A DNA stretch of 42,854 nucleotides from an uncultured Rhodospirillaceae bacterium. Lineage in GTDB: Bacteria > Pseudomonadota > Alphaproteobacteria > UBA8366. The notes below the pieces were generated by a model. That model saw nothing but the letters and a program-made list of their open reading frames with translations, searched no databases and was not told the origin of the DNA. The DNA is taken from assembly GCA_913043025.1 (NCBI GenBank), contig CAJWLM010000025.1, positions 1 to 42,854 on the forward strand, in the 5' to 3' direction. Below, in pieces: positions 8,064 to 16,567 of this stretch (its first letter is position 1; every line of letters begins with the position of its first letter). The translations under genes and the position numbers were made by a program.

Positions 8064-8882
8064 TTATTTACCAGTCCAAATAGGTATCCGCTTTTCTTTG
8101 AAAGCCTTAAGCCCTTCTAATGAGTCTTCTGAGTCCATAGTTCGTTCAGAAATTTCTCTTCCTACAGGAAAGGCATCATCAATTGACATCCCTCGCCGAC
8201 GCACCGCAACCTCTTTAATTGCCTGCAGGGAAAGCGGTGCATTTCTTAGCATTTTATTCGCCCATCGATCGACTGCCGACATCAAATTATGATGCTCAAC
8301 AACCTCAGTACAGAGGTCAACGCGGAGTGCATCATTCGGTAATATCTTATCTGCGGTAAGTAAATATTTGAGGGCAAAACCAGGCGGAACCGCCTCAGTC
8401 AGCAGTAAAGGCCCAGACATAGATGAAATCCCGCGCATAACCTGCGGCCACCAAAAGAAACTTTGATCTGACATCACACGAATATCTGAGAGCAAAGCGA
8501 GCCCAGCCCCTTGCGCGATACAACCTCCATTGATGGCCGCGATAATCGGCTTGTAGCAGCGACGCATAGTCATATAGAGCTCATTTGACAAACGAGACCG
8601 TTCTTTGTCTCCATCAGAACGGGCCAGATTGAGTTTTTCTTTCAAGTCGGCACCCGCGCAAAAGATGGGATCTTCCCCACATAGTACTGCAAGCCAGATT
8701 TGCCCGTTTTCCTGAACCTCATCAAAGCATGCCATCAATTCGTTTCGCATTGCGATATTTAATGCATTTCGCGCCTCTGGACGCGACATTGTAATGTAGG
8801 CCGTATTTTTACGAAGCTCCCATTTGACTGCTTCGAACGCCTCTGGATTAAAGTTTGAACTGGTTTCTACTGAGTTGGGCAT
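8064..8882 (-). CDS. Crotonase-fold (enoyl-CoA hydratase/isomerase family) protein lacking both canonical glutamates
   Basis: This is a 272-residue crotonase-superfamily protein. WLAVLCGEDPIFCAGADLKE (about 63-82) and the AINGG segment at 116-120 form the CoA oxyanion-hole framework. Aligning AINGGCIAQGAGLALLSDIR with rat mitochondrial hydratase puts Gly127 where Glu144 belongs. FFWWPQV puts Gln147 where Glu164 belongs. Both general acid/base glutamates of classical hydratases are therefore missing, so hydratase activity is unlikely; an isomerase, thioesterase/hydrolase or non-catalytic role is possible. The QGAGL variant in place of GGGxEL is unusual. A strong GGGGGAG ribosome site lies seven to eight bases before the ATG at 8880-8882. 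It is divergent from the SDR-MaoC pair, which suggests a shared acyl-CoA pathway. Confidence 0.88.
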   Translation of the reverse strand: MPNSVETSSNFNPEAFEAVKWELRKNTAYITMSRPEARNALNIAMRNELMACFDEVQENGQIWLAVLCGEDPIFCAGADLKEKLNLARSDGDKERSRLSNELYMTMRRCYKPIIAAINGGCIAQGAGLALLSDIRVMSDQSFFWWPQVMRGISSMSGPLLLTEAVPPGFALKYLLTADKILPNDALRVDLCTEVVEHHNLMSAVDRWANKMLRNAPLSLQAIKEVAVRRRGMSIDDAFPVGREISERTMDSEDSLEGLKAFKEKRIPIWTGK

Positions 8883-9112
8883 GTTTATCTCCCCCTGCTA
8901 ACAAATACTCCAAGAAGAAGAACTCAATCAGAGTGAAACTAGCAGCTTAATCCAGAAACATCTATATATGCATTGATTTAATCATCGCTAGAGATCGTAA
9001 CATTGCTAAAACTTATCATAACCACAGACATGAGACTTCTGATGCGTAGATTGATGGCTTTCTTAATAACCGATACTCAAAAACAAAATGCACCACACTA
9101 AAGGAGATAAAC

Positions 9113-10060
9113 ATGACCGATCAAACGTTAGCTGACACCATTGACCCAAAAAAAATGTGTGATGGAAAAGTCTGTGTTGTAACAGGCGCCGGACGGGGAA
9201 TCGGTAAAGCGATAGCAGAATTGCTCGCATCGCACGGGGCGATGGTAGTGGTAAATGATATTGGTGTTGAGCTTGATGGTACAGGGGGCGATACCAGTCT
9301 AGCCCAATCAGTGGTCGATGGCATAAACGACTCTGGTGGAAAAGCAGTATCAAACTGCGACTCCGTTGCAACCTATAAAGGGGCCGAAAACATAATCGAA
9401 ACTGCTCTGGATAACTTTGGTAAGATTGATGTGGTGGTAAATAACGCCGGCATCTTGCGCGATGTAATTTTTCACAAAATGACAGAAGAAGATTGGGACA
9501 GTGTGGTGAATGTCATGCTGAAAGGTACTTTCAATGTAAGCCGTGTTGCTGCTACACACTTTCGCAACCAATCAAGCGGTTCGTTTATTCATATGACCTC
9601 AACATCAGGCTTACTCGGAAATTTTGGGCAATCGAACTATGGCGCCTGCAAGCTCGGCATTGTTGGTTTCTCCAAGTGTATCGCACTCGATATGGCTCGT
9701 TATAACGTAAGATCTAACTGCATTGCTCCCTCTGCATGGAGCCGCATGACTGGTTCGGTGCCTACCAAAACACCGGAACAGAAAAAACGAGCAGAGCAAC
9801 GACAACAGGTGACACCCGAGAAAAATGCACCGATGGCAGTTTTCTTAGCCTCCGATATGAGCAGAGATGTGACGGGACAGGTATTCGCAACTAGGCACAA
9901 CGAAATCCACTTATTTAGTCAGCCACGTCCCCTACGCACAATGCAGACAGCTGAAGGCTGGACGCCCGCGGCAATAGCTGAGAGAGTTGTGCCAGCTTTG
10001 CGACATAACTTCCTGCCCCTTGACAGAACTGCCGACATCTTCCCATGGGACCCTGTGTAA
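9113..10060 (+). CDS. SDR-family 3-hydroxyacyl-CoA dehydrogenase-like protein (MFE-2 type)
   Basis: The 315-residue protein is a short-chain dehydrogenase/reductase. TGAGRGIG at 24-31 binds the dinucleotide, NNAG at about 110-113 stabilises the fold, and the catalytic Ser163, Tyr176 and Lys180 sit in TSTSG and YGACK. Segments such as VVNDIG, GGKAVSNCDSV, VNNAGILRD and GNFGQSNYGACKLG closely follow the dehydrogenase domain of peroxisomal multifunctional enzyme type 2, which oxidises (3R)-hydroxyacyl-CoA with NAD. The insert after the Asp (ELDGTGGD) is typical of that group. The C-terminal 60 residues are not recognised. The ATG at 9113 has a near-perfect AAGGAG seven to eight bases upstream. 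It lies 48 bases before the MaoC gene; together they would give dehydrogenase and hydratase 2 activities on separate chains. Confidence 0.9.
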   Translation: MTDQTLADTIDPKKMCDGKVCVVTGAGRGIGKAIAELLASHGAMVVVNDIGVELDGTGGDTSLAQSVVDGINDSGGKAVSNCDSVATYKGAENIIETALDNFGKIDVVVNNAGILRDVIFHKMTEEDWDSVVNVMLKGTFNVSRVAATHFRNQSSGSFIHMTSTSGLLGNFGQSNYGACKLGIVGFSKCIALDMARYNVRSNCIAPSAWSRMTGSVPTKTPEQKKRAEQRQQVTPEKNAPMAVFLASDMSRDVTGQVFATRHNEIHLFSQPRPLRTMQTAEGWTPAAIAERVVPALRHNFLPLDRTADIFPWDPV

Positions 10061-10108
10061 AGTTGTTTTGAAGAAAAATGCCTGTACCGCGACAAATGGA
10101 TTATTAAA

Positions 10109-10969
10109 ATGGCTATAGACTATGAAAAATTAATAAACTGGCAATTTGACGAAACCCGCGAAAAAATAACACCTAAGGATCTTATTCTTTATGCACTTGG
10201 CGTTGGCATCGGGGCAAACCCAACAGACGAAAATGAGTTACGCTTTGTGTACGAAAAAGACCTTGTTGCCTTACCTAGCATGGCGTCAGTACTTGGATAT
10301 CCTGGCAATTGGTTGAGGAACCCTGACACCGGCGTTGACTATCTGAAATTAGTTAATGCAGGAAATTCATTCACTATTCATAAGCCGATCCCGACGGAAG
10401 GAACACTTGTCGGACAGGCCAAGGTTGATACGATCATTGACAAAGGCGAAGGGCGTGGCGCACTTATTTCAAGCATCCGAGATGTAATCCACGCTGAGGA
10501 TGATGAATTGATTTGTACTATCCGTGCCTCAACCTATTGTAGAGCCGATGGTGGATTTGGGGGGCCCTCAGGACCTATTGAAGTCCCGCAAGCAATTCCC
10601 TCAGATAAACCTGATCATATTTGTGATTTACCTACTTTGGCTCAATCAGCATTAATTTACCGCTTAAGTGGCGATTACAACCCATTGCATGCGGACCCGA
10701 ACACTGCAAAGAGTGCTGGCTTTAGTCGACCCATATCTCATGGTTTGTTGACATTTGGGGTTGTATGTCATGCGCTTGTAAAAACCACTTGCGCTTATGA
10801 TCCGCAAAACTTCATAAGTATGGAAGGACGTTTCTCCGCACCAGTTTTCCCGGGTGATACAATTCGCACAAAAATTTGGAGCCATGGAAAAACCGTAATA
10901 TTTTGCGCCACCGTTCCAGACCGAAATGATGTGGTCGTTTTGAACAACGGCAAAGCGATCATAAAATGA
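10109..10969 (+). CDS. MaoC-like (R)-specific enoyl-CoA hydratase 2, double hot-dog
   Basis: The 286-residue protein has the double hot-dog layout of hydratase 2. The N-terminal half has FVYEKDLVALPSMASVLGYP, as in peroxisomal MFE-2. The C-terminal half has the hydratase 2 motif YRLSGDYNPLHADP, with Asp189, Asn191 and His194 as the catalytic set, followed by AGFSRPISHGLLTFG. The reaction is reversible hydration of trans-2-enoyl-CoA to (3R)-hydroxyacyl-CoA. Length fits two hot-dog units (about 290). It follows the SDR gene by 48 bases on the same strand, so the pair probably runs hydration and oxidation of one acyl-CoA class, perhaps branched or bulky chains as for MFE-2. No strong ribosome site precedes the ATG. 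Confidence 0.91.
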   Translation: MAIDYEKLINWQFDETREKITPKDLILYALGVGIGANPTDENELRFVYEKDLVALPSMASVLGYPGNWLRNPDTGVDYLKLVNAGNSFTIHKPIPTEGTLVGQAKVDTIIDKGEGRGALISSIRDVIHAEDDELICTIRASTYCRADGGFGGPSGPIEVPQAIPSDKPDHICDLPTLAQSALIYRLSGDYNPLHADPNTAKSAGFSRPISHGLLTFGVVCHALVKTTCAYDPQNFISMEGRFSAPVFPGDTIRTKIWSHGKTVIFCATVPDRNDVVVLNNGKAIIK

Positions 10970-10982
10970 TCTGAACATGCTT

Positions 10983-10996
10983 TACCTGTGCAGGTA
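10983..10996. terminator. Possible bidirectional terminator hairpin between convergent genes
   Basis: TACCTG-TG-CAGGTA is a perfect 6-bp inverted repeat in the 64-base gap between the convergent MaoC and GST genes. On the plus strand it is followed by a short T-containing stretch, but there is no real U-run and the loop is too small unless inner pairs open. A 10-bp palindrome (CGATGCATCG, 11013-11022) lies nearby. The position between two converging stops fits termination; the structure is weak. Confidence 0.28.
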
Positions 10997-11033
10997 TACC
11001 TTTAACATTTAGCGATGCATCGTTCAAATCTTG

Positions 11034-11663
11034 TTACTGCGGCGATGCTGATGAAAATGCTTTTTGGGCCTCCATTCGGCCTGCAAATTTATCTAGCGCC
11101 GGGTACTTATCTGCAACGCCGAGCTTAGGTCGTGCCATGGCAGTAAAACTATATGCAATAGATGCGCTTATATCTGCTTGACTAATGCGGTCAGTCCCGC
11201 CTAACCATCCATTTTCACCACAATCTGCTTTCAAAACAGCCTCATTGAGATAGGCCAAGCCGCTGTCCGCTTGCGCATCATTGTGTTCTACCCATGGCTT
11301 ATGGTATTTTTCCTTGGGATGAAAACGTCCCTCATAGACAGCCCAAACCGCTTTATCCATTGTACCTGTGGCGATTGCAGACAGTTGCATTACATGCTTG
11401 CGGGGATCGCCGGTTGATGGCACTAACCGCTTTTCAGAAGGGCTCATATCATCGAGCGCATCGAGAATTGCATAACTCTCGACGAGCACATCTCCGTCAT
11501 CTAGGATCAACGTCGGAATTCGAATTAAGGGATTATATCGACTTACCGCCTCCGGAGACTCAAATGGAGTTACAGCCTCATTGTCATATTCCATACCTAA
11601 AATATTAAGGCTGACCGCAACTCGACGTACATATGGCGACCGATAAAGACCAATAAGTTTCAT
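11034..11663 (-). CDS. Glutathione S-transferase family protein
   Basis: The 209-residue protein has the two-domain GST layout. The thioredoxin-like N-terminal domain has YRSPYVRRVAVSLNILGMEY (residues 7-26), a cis-proline segment NPLIRIPTLIL (about 44-54) and the gamma-glutamyl-binding VESYAILDALD (about 61-71). An all-helical C-terminal domain follows, with the N-cap-like ISQADISASIAY. Ser9 or Tyr11 in the first loop may activate glutathione. Substrate cannot be assigned; bacterial GSTs of this size act in conjugation, isomerisation or thiolysis. It lies 27 bases after the flavoprotein gene on the same strand and has an AAGGA six bases before its ATG, so it is probably co-transcribed with it. 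Confidence 0.9.
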   Translation of the reverse strand: MKLIGLYRSPYVRRVAVSLNILGMEYDNEAVTPFESPEAVSRYNPLIRIPTLILDDGDVLVESYAILDALDDMSPSEKRLVPSTGDPRKHVMQLSAIATGTMDKAVWAVYEGRFHPKEKYHKPWVEHNDAQADSGLAYLNEAVLKADCGENGWLGGTDRISQADISASIAYSFTAMARPKLGVADKYPALDKFAGRMEAQKAFSSASPQ

Positions 11664-11690
11664 TTTTCTTCCTTTTATCGCTTCAAAAAT

Positions 11691-13190
11691 TCAATCCCAA
11701 GGAGTTAACATAGCTACATTACGTCCTGCAATGCGCCCAAAAGCCAGGCATTCGCCAATATTTCCGGCCCCCTGATATAAATTACTATAGATTGAGCCCA
11801 ATTCCCCGGAGCTATAAAGACGTCCTATTGGGCTACCATCGGGCCTAACTATTTCTGCGTTTTCATTCCGGCGCGGTCCTCCTTGTGTGTTCAGCATAGT
11901 AGGAGAGAGCTCTACGGAGTAGTATGGAGCTGCGCCGATAGGCTTCAGCATTAACTTTCGGCCGAAGTCCTTGTCGCATCCATCGCGCATCATTGCATTC
12001 CAATGTTGGACTGTTGATTTCAAAACTTCAGGACTAAGCGAGATATCATTTGCTAGATCCTCAAAGCAGTCCGCTTTTTTTATCCACCCATTTTTGAGTT
12101 CTTTTTCGTTGTCATCTGACCAGTCGTATCGCCCCATTACAGTGGTCCATCCGCTTCGTGGATGCATGTCATAGAGTGGCCCCGCGCAAAATAATTCATG
12201 ATCAAAAATCATATGAATTGGGCACGGGGTTGGAAGCGGCTGATAAGTACCATTTCGCGGAATTTTCCCGTGACAGGTTTTGTATTTCTCATCAGTGAAA
12301 CGTTTGCCATCAGCGCCTATTACAATCATACCTCCCTGCATTTCTTTTGAGAAGTGCAGGGCCCGCATTGAGAAAGTCGTCGGATGACCCTCCGCTTTTA
12401 ATTGCAAAGCCGGACCAGCAAAATTGTTCATGTGCCAAAGGTCGGCGCCAACCGCCAGACCCATCGTGATACCATCGCCTTCGTTATAGGGAGATCCCGT
12501 CGTATAGCAATACGGCATGCCAGGCAAATAATCGCGTATCATACCCTGATTATTCTCAAACCCCCCGCATGTTAAAACGACCCCTTTACGAGCTTTGATT
12601 GAGATAGAGAGCCCATTCCGTTCAGCGCGCACACCGATTATCTCTCCTGTTTCTTTTGATTGTACGAGACCTCTACCCGGAGTTTCGTAAAAAATGCGAA
12701 GCGGTTGTTCGCCTTTTTTAGCCCTATCCTTAGTCAGGCGCTCGAAAAGCTCCCAAGTCTTTCCATAACCGTAGGTATCACCCTCATGAAATTTGTGGAC
12801 ACAACCAGAACCACGCAAATGAGGAAACTCAATCCCAGCCGGGGGATGCTGATGCTCTTGCGGATCGCCGCCAAGGCTCGTCAGCCATTCCTTATTCTTA
12901 CACATTTCTTGAGCCCAAACACGTATCATCTCACTTGGAACTTTGTAATGGCCGCAAAGGGCGGTCAAATAATCGATTGCGTCTTCCTCTCCTTCGAGGC
13001 TCAAATACCCCTGGGCAGCAACACGGGTATTTCCACCCGCTGCACCCTCTGGGGCCTTCTCAAGTAAAATAACGTCTGATCCAAGGTCATGCGCTGTCAC
13101 GGACACCGCAAATCCCGCGCCACCAAAACCGATTACAACTACGTCGGTAATAAAGTCCCACGCCTCAGGAATATCTAATGGGTTTGACAT
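11691..13190 (-). CDS. FAD-binding dehydrogenase (fumarate reductase flavoprotein / ketosteroid dehydrogenase-like family)
   Basis: Read from the ATG at 13188-13190 (AAGAGG about nine bases upstream), the protein has 499 residues. An upstream in-frame TTG at 13206-13208 would add six residues and is less likely. GFGGAG at 21-26 and VILLEKA are the dinucleotide-binding Rossmann elements. GGNTRVAAQGYLS and a C-terminal LYSSGELGSIYSNLYQGAGNIG...FGRIAGRNVA complete the FAD_binding_2 (PF00890-type) pattern. Relatives include fumarate and urocanate reductases, tricarballylate dehydrogenase and 3-ketosteroid delta-1-dehydrogenases. There is no N-terminal signal or FMN-binding domain, so it is probably cytosolic. 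It is paired with a GST gene and sits across from a metal-transport operon. Substrate unknown. Confidence 0.86.
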   Translation of the reverse strand: MSNPLDIPEAWDFITDVVVIGFGGAGFAVSVTAHDLGSDVILLEKAPEGAAGGNTRVAAQGYLSLEGEEDAIDYLTALCGHYKVPSEMIRVWAQEMCKNKEWLTSLGGDPQEHQHPPAGIEFPHLRGSGCVHKFHEGDTYGYGKTWELFERLTKDRAKKGEQPLRIFYETPGRGLVQSKETGEIIGVRAERNGLSISIKARKGVVLTCGGFENNQGMIRDYLPGMPYCYTTGSPYNEGDGITMGLAVGADLWHMNNFAGPALQLKAEGHPTTFSMRALHFSKEMQGGMIVIGADGKRFTDEKYKTCHGKIPRNGTYQPLPTPCPIHMIFDHELFCAGPLYDMHPRSGWTTVMGRYDWSDDNEKELKNGWIKKADCFEDLANDISLSPEVLKSTVQHWNAMMRDGCDKDFGRKLMLKPIGAAPYYSVELSPTMLNTQGGPRRNENAEIVRPDGSPIGRLYSSGELGSIYSNLYQGAGNIGECLAFGRIAGRNVAMLTPWD

Positions 13191-13261
13191 TGCATTTAAC
13201 CTCTTCAAGCGGTTTTACCGTAGTCGTTAAGTTTCTATAAACTGATGCTGGCCTATTACAC

Positions 13262-13276
13262 TGAAAATTATTTTCA
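13262..13276. promoter_or_regulatory. 15-bp perfect palindrome in a divergent intergenic region
   Basis: TGAAAAT-T-ATTTTCA is a perfect 7-1-7 inverted repeat in the 269-base region between the flavoprotein gene (minus) and the DUF1007-NicO genes (plus). A second AT-rich stretch with TTATCATTATCAG lies about 65 bases further and partly resembles half of a Fur-type box. Either could be an operator for the metal-transport genes, but neither is proven and the region is AT-rich. Confidence 0.35.
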
Positions 13277-13459
13277 TAAAGATCTACGAGCATTCAAAAG
13301 ACCGATGTTGAGTTCTGAGATCGATGGAATTTATCATTATCAGAATACAAACGTTTTTTGTGTAAAACATTTTGGCCGTGCTCCATTAGACATCTAAAAA
13401 ATTCATAGTTTTTGAAAATTCACATGGAAGCGCAATGTATAACAGGCTATTTACGTTGT

Positions 13460-14122
13460 ATGAAAGTTCGTTGTCTTCTGGCTCTACTCGCTTTATTGTT
13501 CGTCATTTCGATTCCTTCAAACGGACGGGCTCACCCCCACGTTTGGATTGATATGCAGACCAAATTACTTTTCAATGAAAATGGTCATATCAAAGCACTT
13601 GAGATTTTTTGGCTTTTTGATCCTATTTATTCAGCGTTTTTAACGCTTACGGTAAATCAGATAGAAAAAAAAGGTGCAAAAAATGCTCACTCAAAGTTCT
13701 CGGAAGGAATGGCGAGTAGGCTCAAAAAGCATAATTATTTCATCGAAGTTACCGTAAATGGCAAGCGCATAAAGCCTTCACACCATAGCACTGCTACTTC
13801 AGGAACGCTGAAAACCGGTAAGAATAAGGATCGTTTTTGGAGCAGAATGACACTTAATTTTTCTCAGCCAATTGATCCAAAAAATCAAAAGTTTGTTTAT
13901 TCTGTATACGACCCTACTTATTATATAGAGATACTTCATGTCGAAAAAGAGCCAGCATTCGAATTAGTGGGGATTAAAGGCGACAGTTGCGTCGGCAATC
14001 TCATAAGCGCTAATCCAGATCAGGAAATGAGAACCTTTGCAGCTTCTTTAGATAAAACGCAAAGTGGCGGGAATAAGCTTGGCAAGCTATTTGCGGAAAA
14101 AGTTGTGCTGCAGTGCAGGTAG
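13460..14122 (+). CDS. DUF1007 family protein, exported, next to a NicO-type transporter
   Basis: Read from the ATG at 13460, the protein has 220 residues and begins with a standard signal peptide (MKVRCLLALLALLFVISIPS, cleavage near GRA-HPH). Earlier in-frame starts (TTG at 13412, ATG at 13424) would put hydrophilic residues before it. None has a good ribosome site. The mature protein starts HPHVWIDMQTKLLFNENG, and EIFWLFDPIYSAFL follows, typical of DUF1007. Two conserved N-terminal histidines could bind metal. DUF1007 genes are often next to nickel/cobalt exporter genes, and here the NicO gene follows by 10 bases. A periplasmic metal-handling role for that transporter is inferred, not shown. 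Confidence 0.86.
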   Translation: MKVRCLLALLALLFVISIPSNGRAHPHVWIDMQTKLLFNENGHIKALEIFWLFDPIYSAFLTLTVNQIEKKGAKNAHSKFSEGMASRLKKHNYFIEVTVNGKRIKPSHHSTATSGTLKTGKNKDRFWSRMTLNFSQPIDPKNQKFVYSVYDPTYYIEILHVEKEPAFELVGIKGDSCVGNLISANPDQEMRTFAASLDKTQSGGNKLGKLFAEKVVLQCR

Positions 14123-14132
14123 AATGTAACTA

Positions 14133-15059
14133 ATGAAAGCGCGCACCTTTTATTTGACAGTATTTCTTTTAACTCTCATGACGGGATTTTTATTCCTGTT
14201 TATGATTGAGATGCCTCAATATTTTACCAGTCTTACAACAATCATCAGCGAAATGCGTTTATGGCAGCGTGAATTGCATCAAAGCTTGGCTAATGCAGTT
14301 CGCATAACACAGGAACAAAGTGCTGGCGCATTTTGGTCACTCGTAGGACTGAGCTTCCTATACGGCGTATTTCACGCAGCGGGCCCCGGTCATGGAAAAC
14401 TGATCATCGCCACCTACCTCGCAACACATAAAACTAAACTAAAAAAAGGAATAGTCTTGTCTTTTGTGAGCGCAGCATTGCAAGGTGTAACTGCGATTAT
14501 TACAGTCGAAATAACAGTACGATTGCTTAAACTTACATTAGCAGAAGCTAATAGCACCGCCCAAACACTTGAACGGTTTAGTTACGTTTTGATTGCCATG
14601 ATTGGCTTGATCTTTATGCTGGCAGCATTGAAGAGATTTCTGCGCAAACACCACAACCATGACCATTGTGATCATTCCCATCTACCCGATCACGATACAT
14701 CGAGTGATAAAATTCCGATCGTCAATTTTCTGAGTATGGTGTTATCAATTGGCATTCGCCCTTGTGCTGGCTCAGTATTGGTCCTGATTTTTGCAACCAT
14801 TTTTAAATTAAAGGTTGCTGGTGTTGTTTCAGTATTGGCAATTTCTTTTGGAACGGCCATTACCGTCTCAACACTCGCAGCTTTGGCGGTTTATGCGCGC
14901 GCCACTGCGGAAGAATTGCTGAAAAAAATGCCAACAGGCGATATGGGTATCACCCACTTTTTCAATGGGACGGCTCTATTAGGTGGCCTTTTAATTTTCC
15001 TGTTCGGTGTAGCATTATTCCTAAGTACGAAGGGAATAAATAACCACCCTATTCTTTAG
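14133..15059 (+). CDS. NicO/RcnA-family nickel/cobalt transporter
   Basis: The 308-residue protein has about six membrane segments. YGVFHAAGPGHGKLIIATYL (78-97) is the first NicO signature: His81 and GPGHGK at 84-89. A cytosolic histidine-rich loop (KHHNHDHCDHSHLPDHD, about 172-188) probably binds metal. GIRPCAGSVLVLIFA (207-221) is the second signature. Family knowledge: RcnA-like members export Ni(II) and Co(II), while some NicO relatives import. The His-rich loop and the adjacent DUF1007 protein are typical of this group. It follows the DUF1007 gene by 10 bases and is surely co-transcribed. Exporter rather than importer is likely but not certain. Confidence 0.9.
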   Translation: MKARTFYLTVFLLTLMTGFLFLFMIEMPQYFTSLTTIISEMRLWQRELHQSLANAVRITQEQSAGAFWSLVGLSFLYGVFHAAGPGHGKLIIATYLATHKTKLKKGIVLSFVSAALQGVTAIITVEITVRLLKLTLAEANSTAQTLERFSYVLIAMIGLIFMLAALKRFLRKHHNHDHCDHSHLPDHDTSSDKIPIVNFLSMVLSIGIRPCAGSVLVLIFATIFKLKVAGVVSVLAISFGTAITVSTLAALAVYARATAEELLKKMPTGDMGITHFFNGTALLGGLLIFLFGVALFLSTKGINNHPIL

Positions 15060-15212
15060 AACTAAAGGAAACTATCTAAAACGGGGTTGTCGAATAACGT
15101 CACATCCGATACCCCTGAAACGTCAAAGAATTATCCCCATTAAATACAGGTTGTTCTTCCCCACAAACTCGTTTAGCACTGATGAGGTTTGTTGAGGTTG
15201 GAGTTCGTGATA

Positions 15213-16559
15213 ATGGCCGAAAAAAAACCAAACATAGTTTTAATCCTTGCAGATAATCTAGGGTGGGGTGAACTTGGATGCTACGGGGGCGGGGCGCTGC
15301 GGGGTGCCAAGACACCACGAATAGACTGCCTTGCCAGCGAGGGAATTAAGTTCAACAACTTCAACGTAGAAAGTGATTGCGTTCCGACACGTTCAGCGCT
15401 TATGACAGGAAGACATCCAATCCGAACCGGCGCTTTTCAGTCAGTACCTGCAAATTTACCTCAAGGCCTCACGCGTTACGAACGATTGCTACCAGAACTA
15501 CTTTCTGAAGCAGGTTATTCTTGTTGTCACTTTGGGAAGTGGCACTTAGGGGATCAACCCGGTCGGCTTCCCCATGACCGCGGCTTTGAGAAGTATTATG
15601 GTATCCCCAGAACTATGAATGAAGCGATGTTTACTACTTCACCATACTGGGAAGATGCGCCCGTGGATACCCCATATATATGGGAGGCGGTTGCCGGAGG
15701 AGAAGCACAAAAGGTAAAAGTTTTAGATGAAGACACGAGGCGCACTATTGATCGTGAATGCGTTGAAAAGAGCATAGAATTCATGAAGGAAAAACGTGAC
15801 TCAGGCGTGCCATTTTTTTGTTATTTACCAATTACACAAATGCATTTTCCAAGCTTGGCACACCCAGACCATGTCGGGAAGACCGGGCACGGCGAATTCT
15901 CAGACAGCTTAGCCGAGATGGATCACAATGTTGGATTAATTGTTGACGCAATAGAAGACTTAGGGATTCGGGATAATACCATACTAATTTTTGGCTCGGA
16001 CAATGGGCCTGAATTTCGCGAGCCATGGCGCGGCACTGCTGGATATTGGCGCGGAACCTACCACACAGCTATGGAAGGAAGCCTAAGGGTCCCTTTCATG
16101 ATGAGGTGGCCTGGTCACATCGAGGAGGGTGTGATTACAGATGAAATTATTCACATTGTCGATCTTTATACCTCACTGTTGAATCTCACCGGTTGTCCGG
16201 TACCCAACGATCGCCCGGTAGATGGCGTTTGTCAGCTAGATTTTTTCTTCGGAAAGCAAGAAAAATCAAATCGGGAAGGTTTCCTATTTTACATCAAAGA
16301 TGAGATGCGAGCCATTAAGTGGAAACATTGGAAAATGCATTTCATTTGGGAACCAGAAGTATATGAGGGGCCTCACCATCTAGAAGCCCCATACCTCTTC
16401 AATCTAATCTGGGATCCAAAAGAACAAACCAACGTGATGATGAAGGCAAACTGGGTACGTAATGTTGTAATGAAAATGCGCCACGAATTTAATCAGACTT
16501 TAAAAGAGCATCCTCCAATTGCACCAGGAGTTGCTGACCCCTACACGCCGCCTGACTGA
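15213..16559 (+). CDS. Sulfatase (arylsulfatase-like, formylglycine type)
   Basis: Read from the ATG at 15213 (GGAG about ten bases upstream), the protein has 448 residues. An upstream TTG at 15189 is in frame but unlikely. The formylglycine motif C56-x-P-T-R60 followed by SALMTGR is the sulfatase PS00523-type signature, with Cys to be oxidised by FGE. NIVLILADNLGWGELGCYGG gives the first metal-binding pair as D14-N15, where most arylsulfatases have Asp-Asp. FGKWHLGD (K109, H111) and GSDNGPE (D263, N264) complete the active site. There is no signal peptide, so the enzyme is probably cytosolic. No maturation enzyme is in the window. Substrate unknown; marine bacteria use such enzymes on algal sulfated sugars or small sulfate esters. 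It converges on the DUF4174 gene with an eight-base gap. Confidence 0.93.
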   Translation: MAEKKPNIVLILADNLGWGELGCYGGGALRGAKTPRIDCLASEGIKFNNFNVESDCVPTRSALMTGRHPIRTGAFQSVPANLPQGLTRYERLLPELLSEAGYSCCHFGKWHLGDQPGRLPHDRGFEKYYGIPRTMNEAMFTTSPYWEDAPVDTPYIWEAVAGGEAQKVKVLDEDTRRTIDRECVEKSIEFMKEKRDSGVPFFCYLPITQMHFPSLAHPDHVGKTGHGEFSDSLAEMDHNVGLIVDAIEDLGIRDNTILIFGSDNGPEFREPWRGTAGYWRGTYHTAMEGSLRVPFMMRWPGHIEEGVITDEIIHIVDLYTSLLNLTGCPVPNDRPVDGVCQLDFFFGKQEKSNREGFLFYIKDEMRAIKWKHWKMHFIWEPEVYEGPHHLEAPYLFNLIWDPKEQTNVMMKANWVRNVVMKMRHEFNQTLKEHPPIAPGVADPYTPPD

Positions 16560-16567
16560 TAGGTTCC

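Noticed and set aside
13206-13208. TTG start of the flavoprotein
   Set aside because: An ATG six codons later has better spacing from AAGAGG and the family start pattern.
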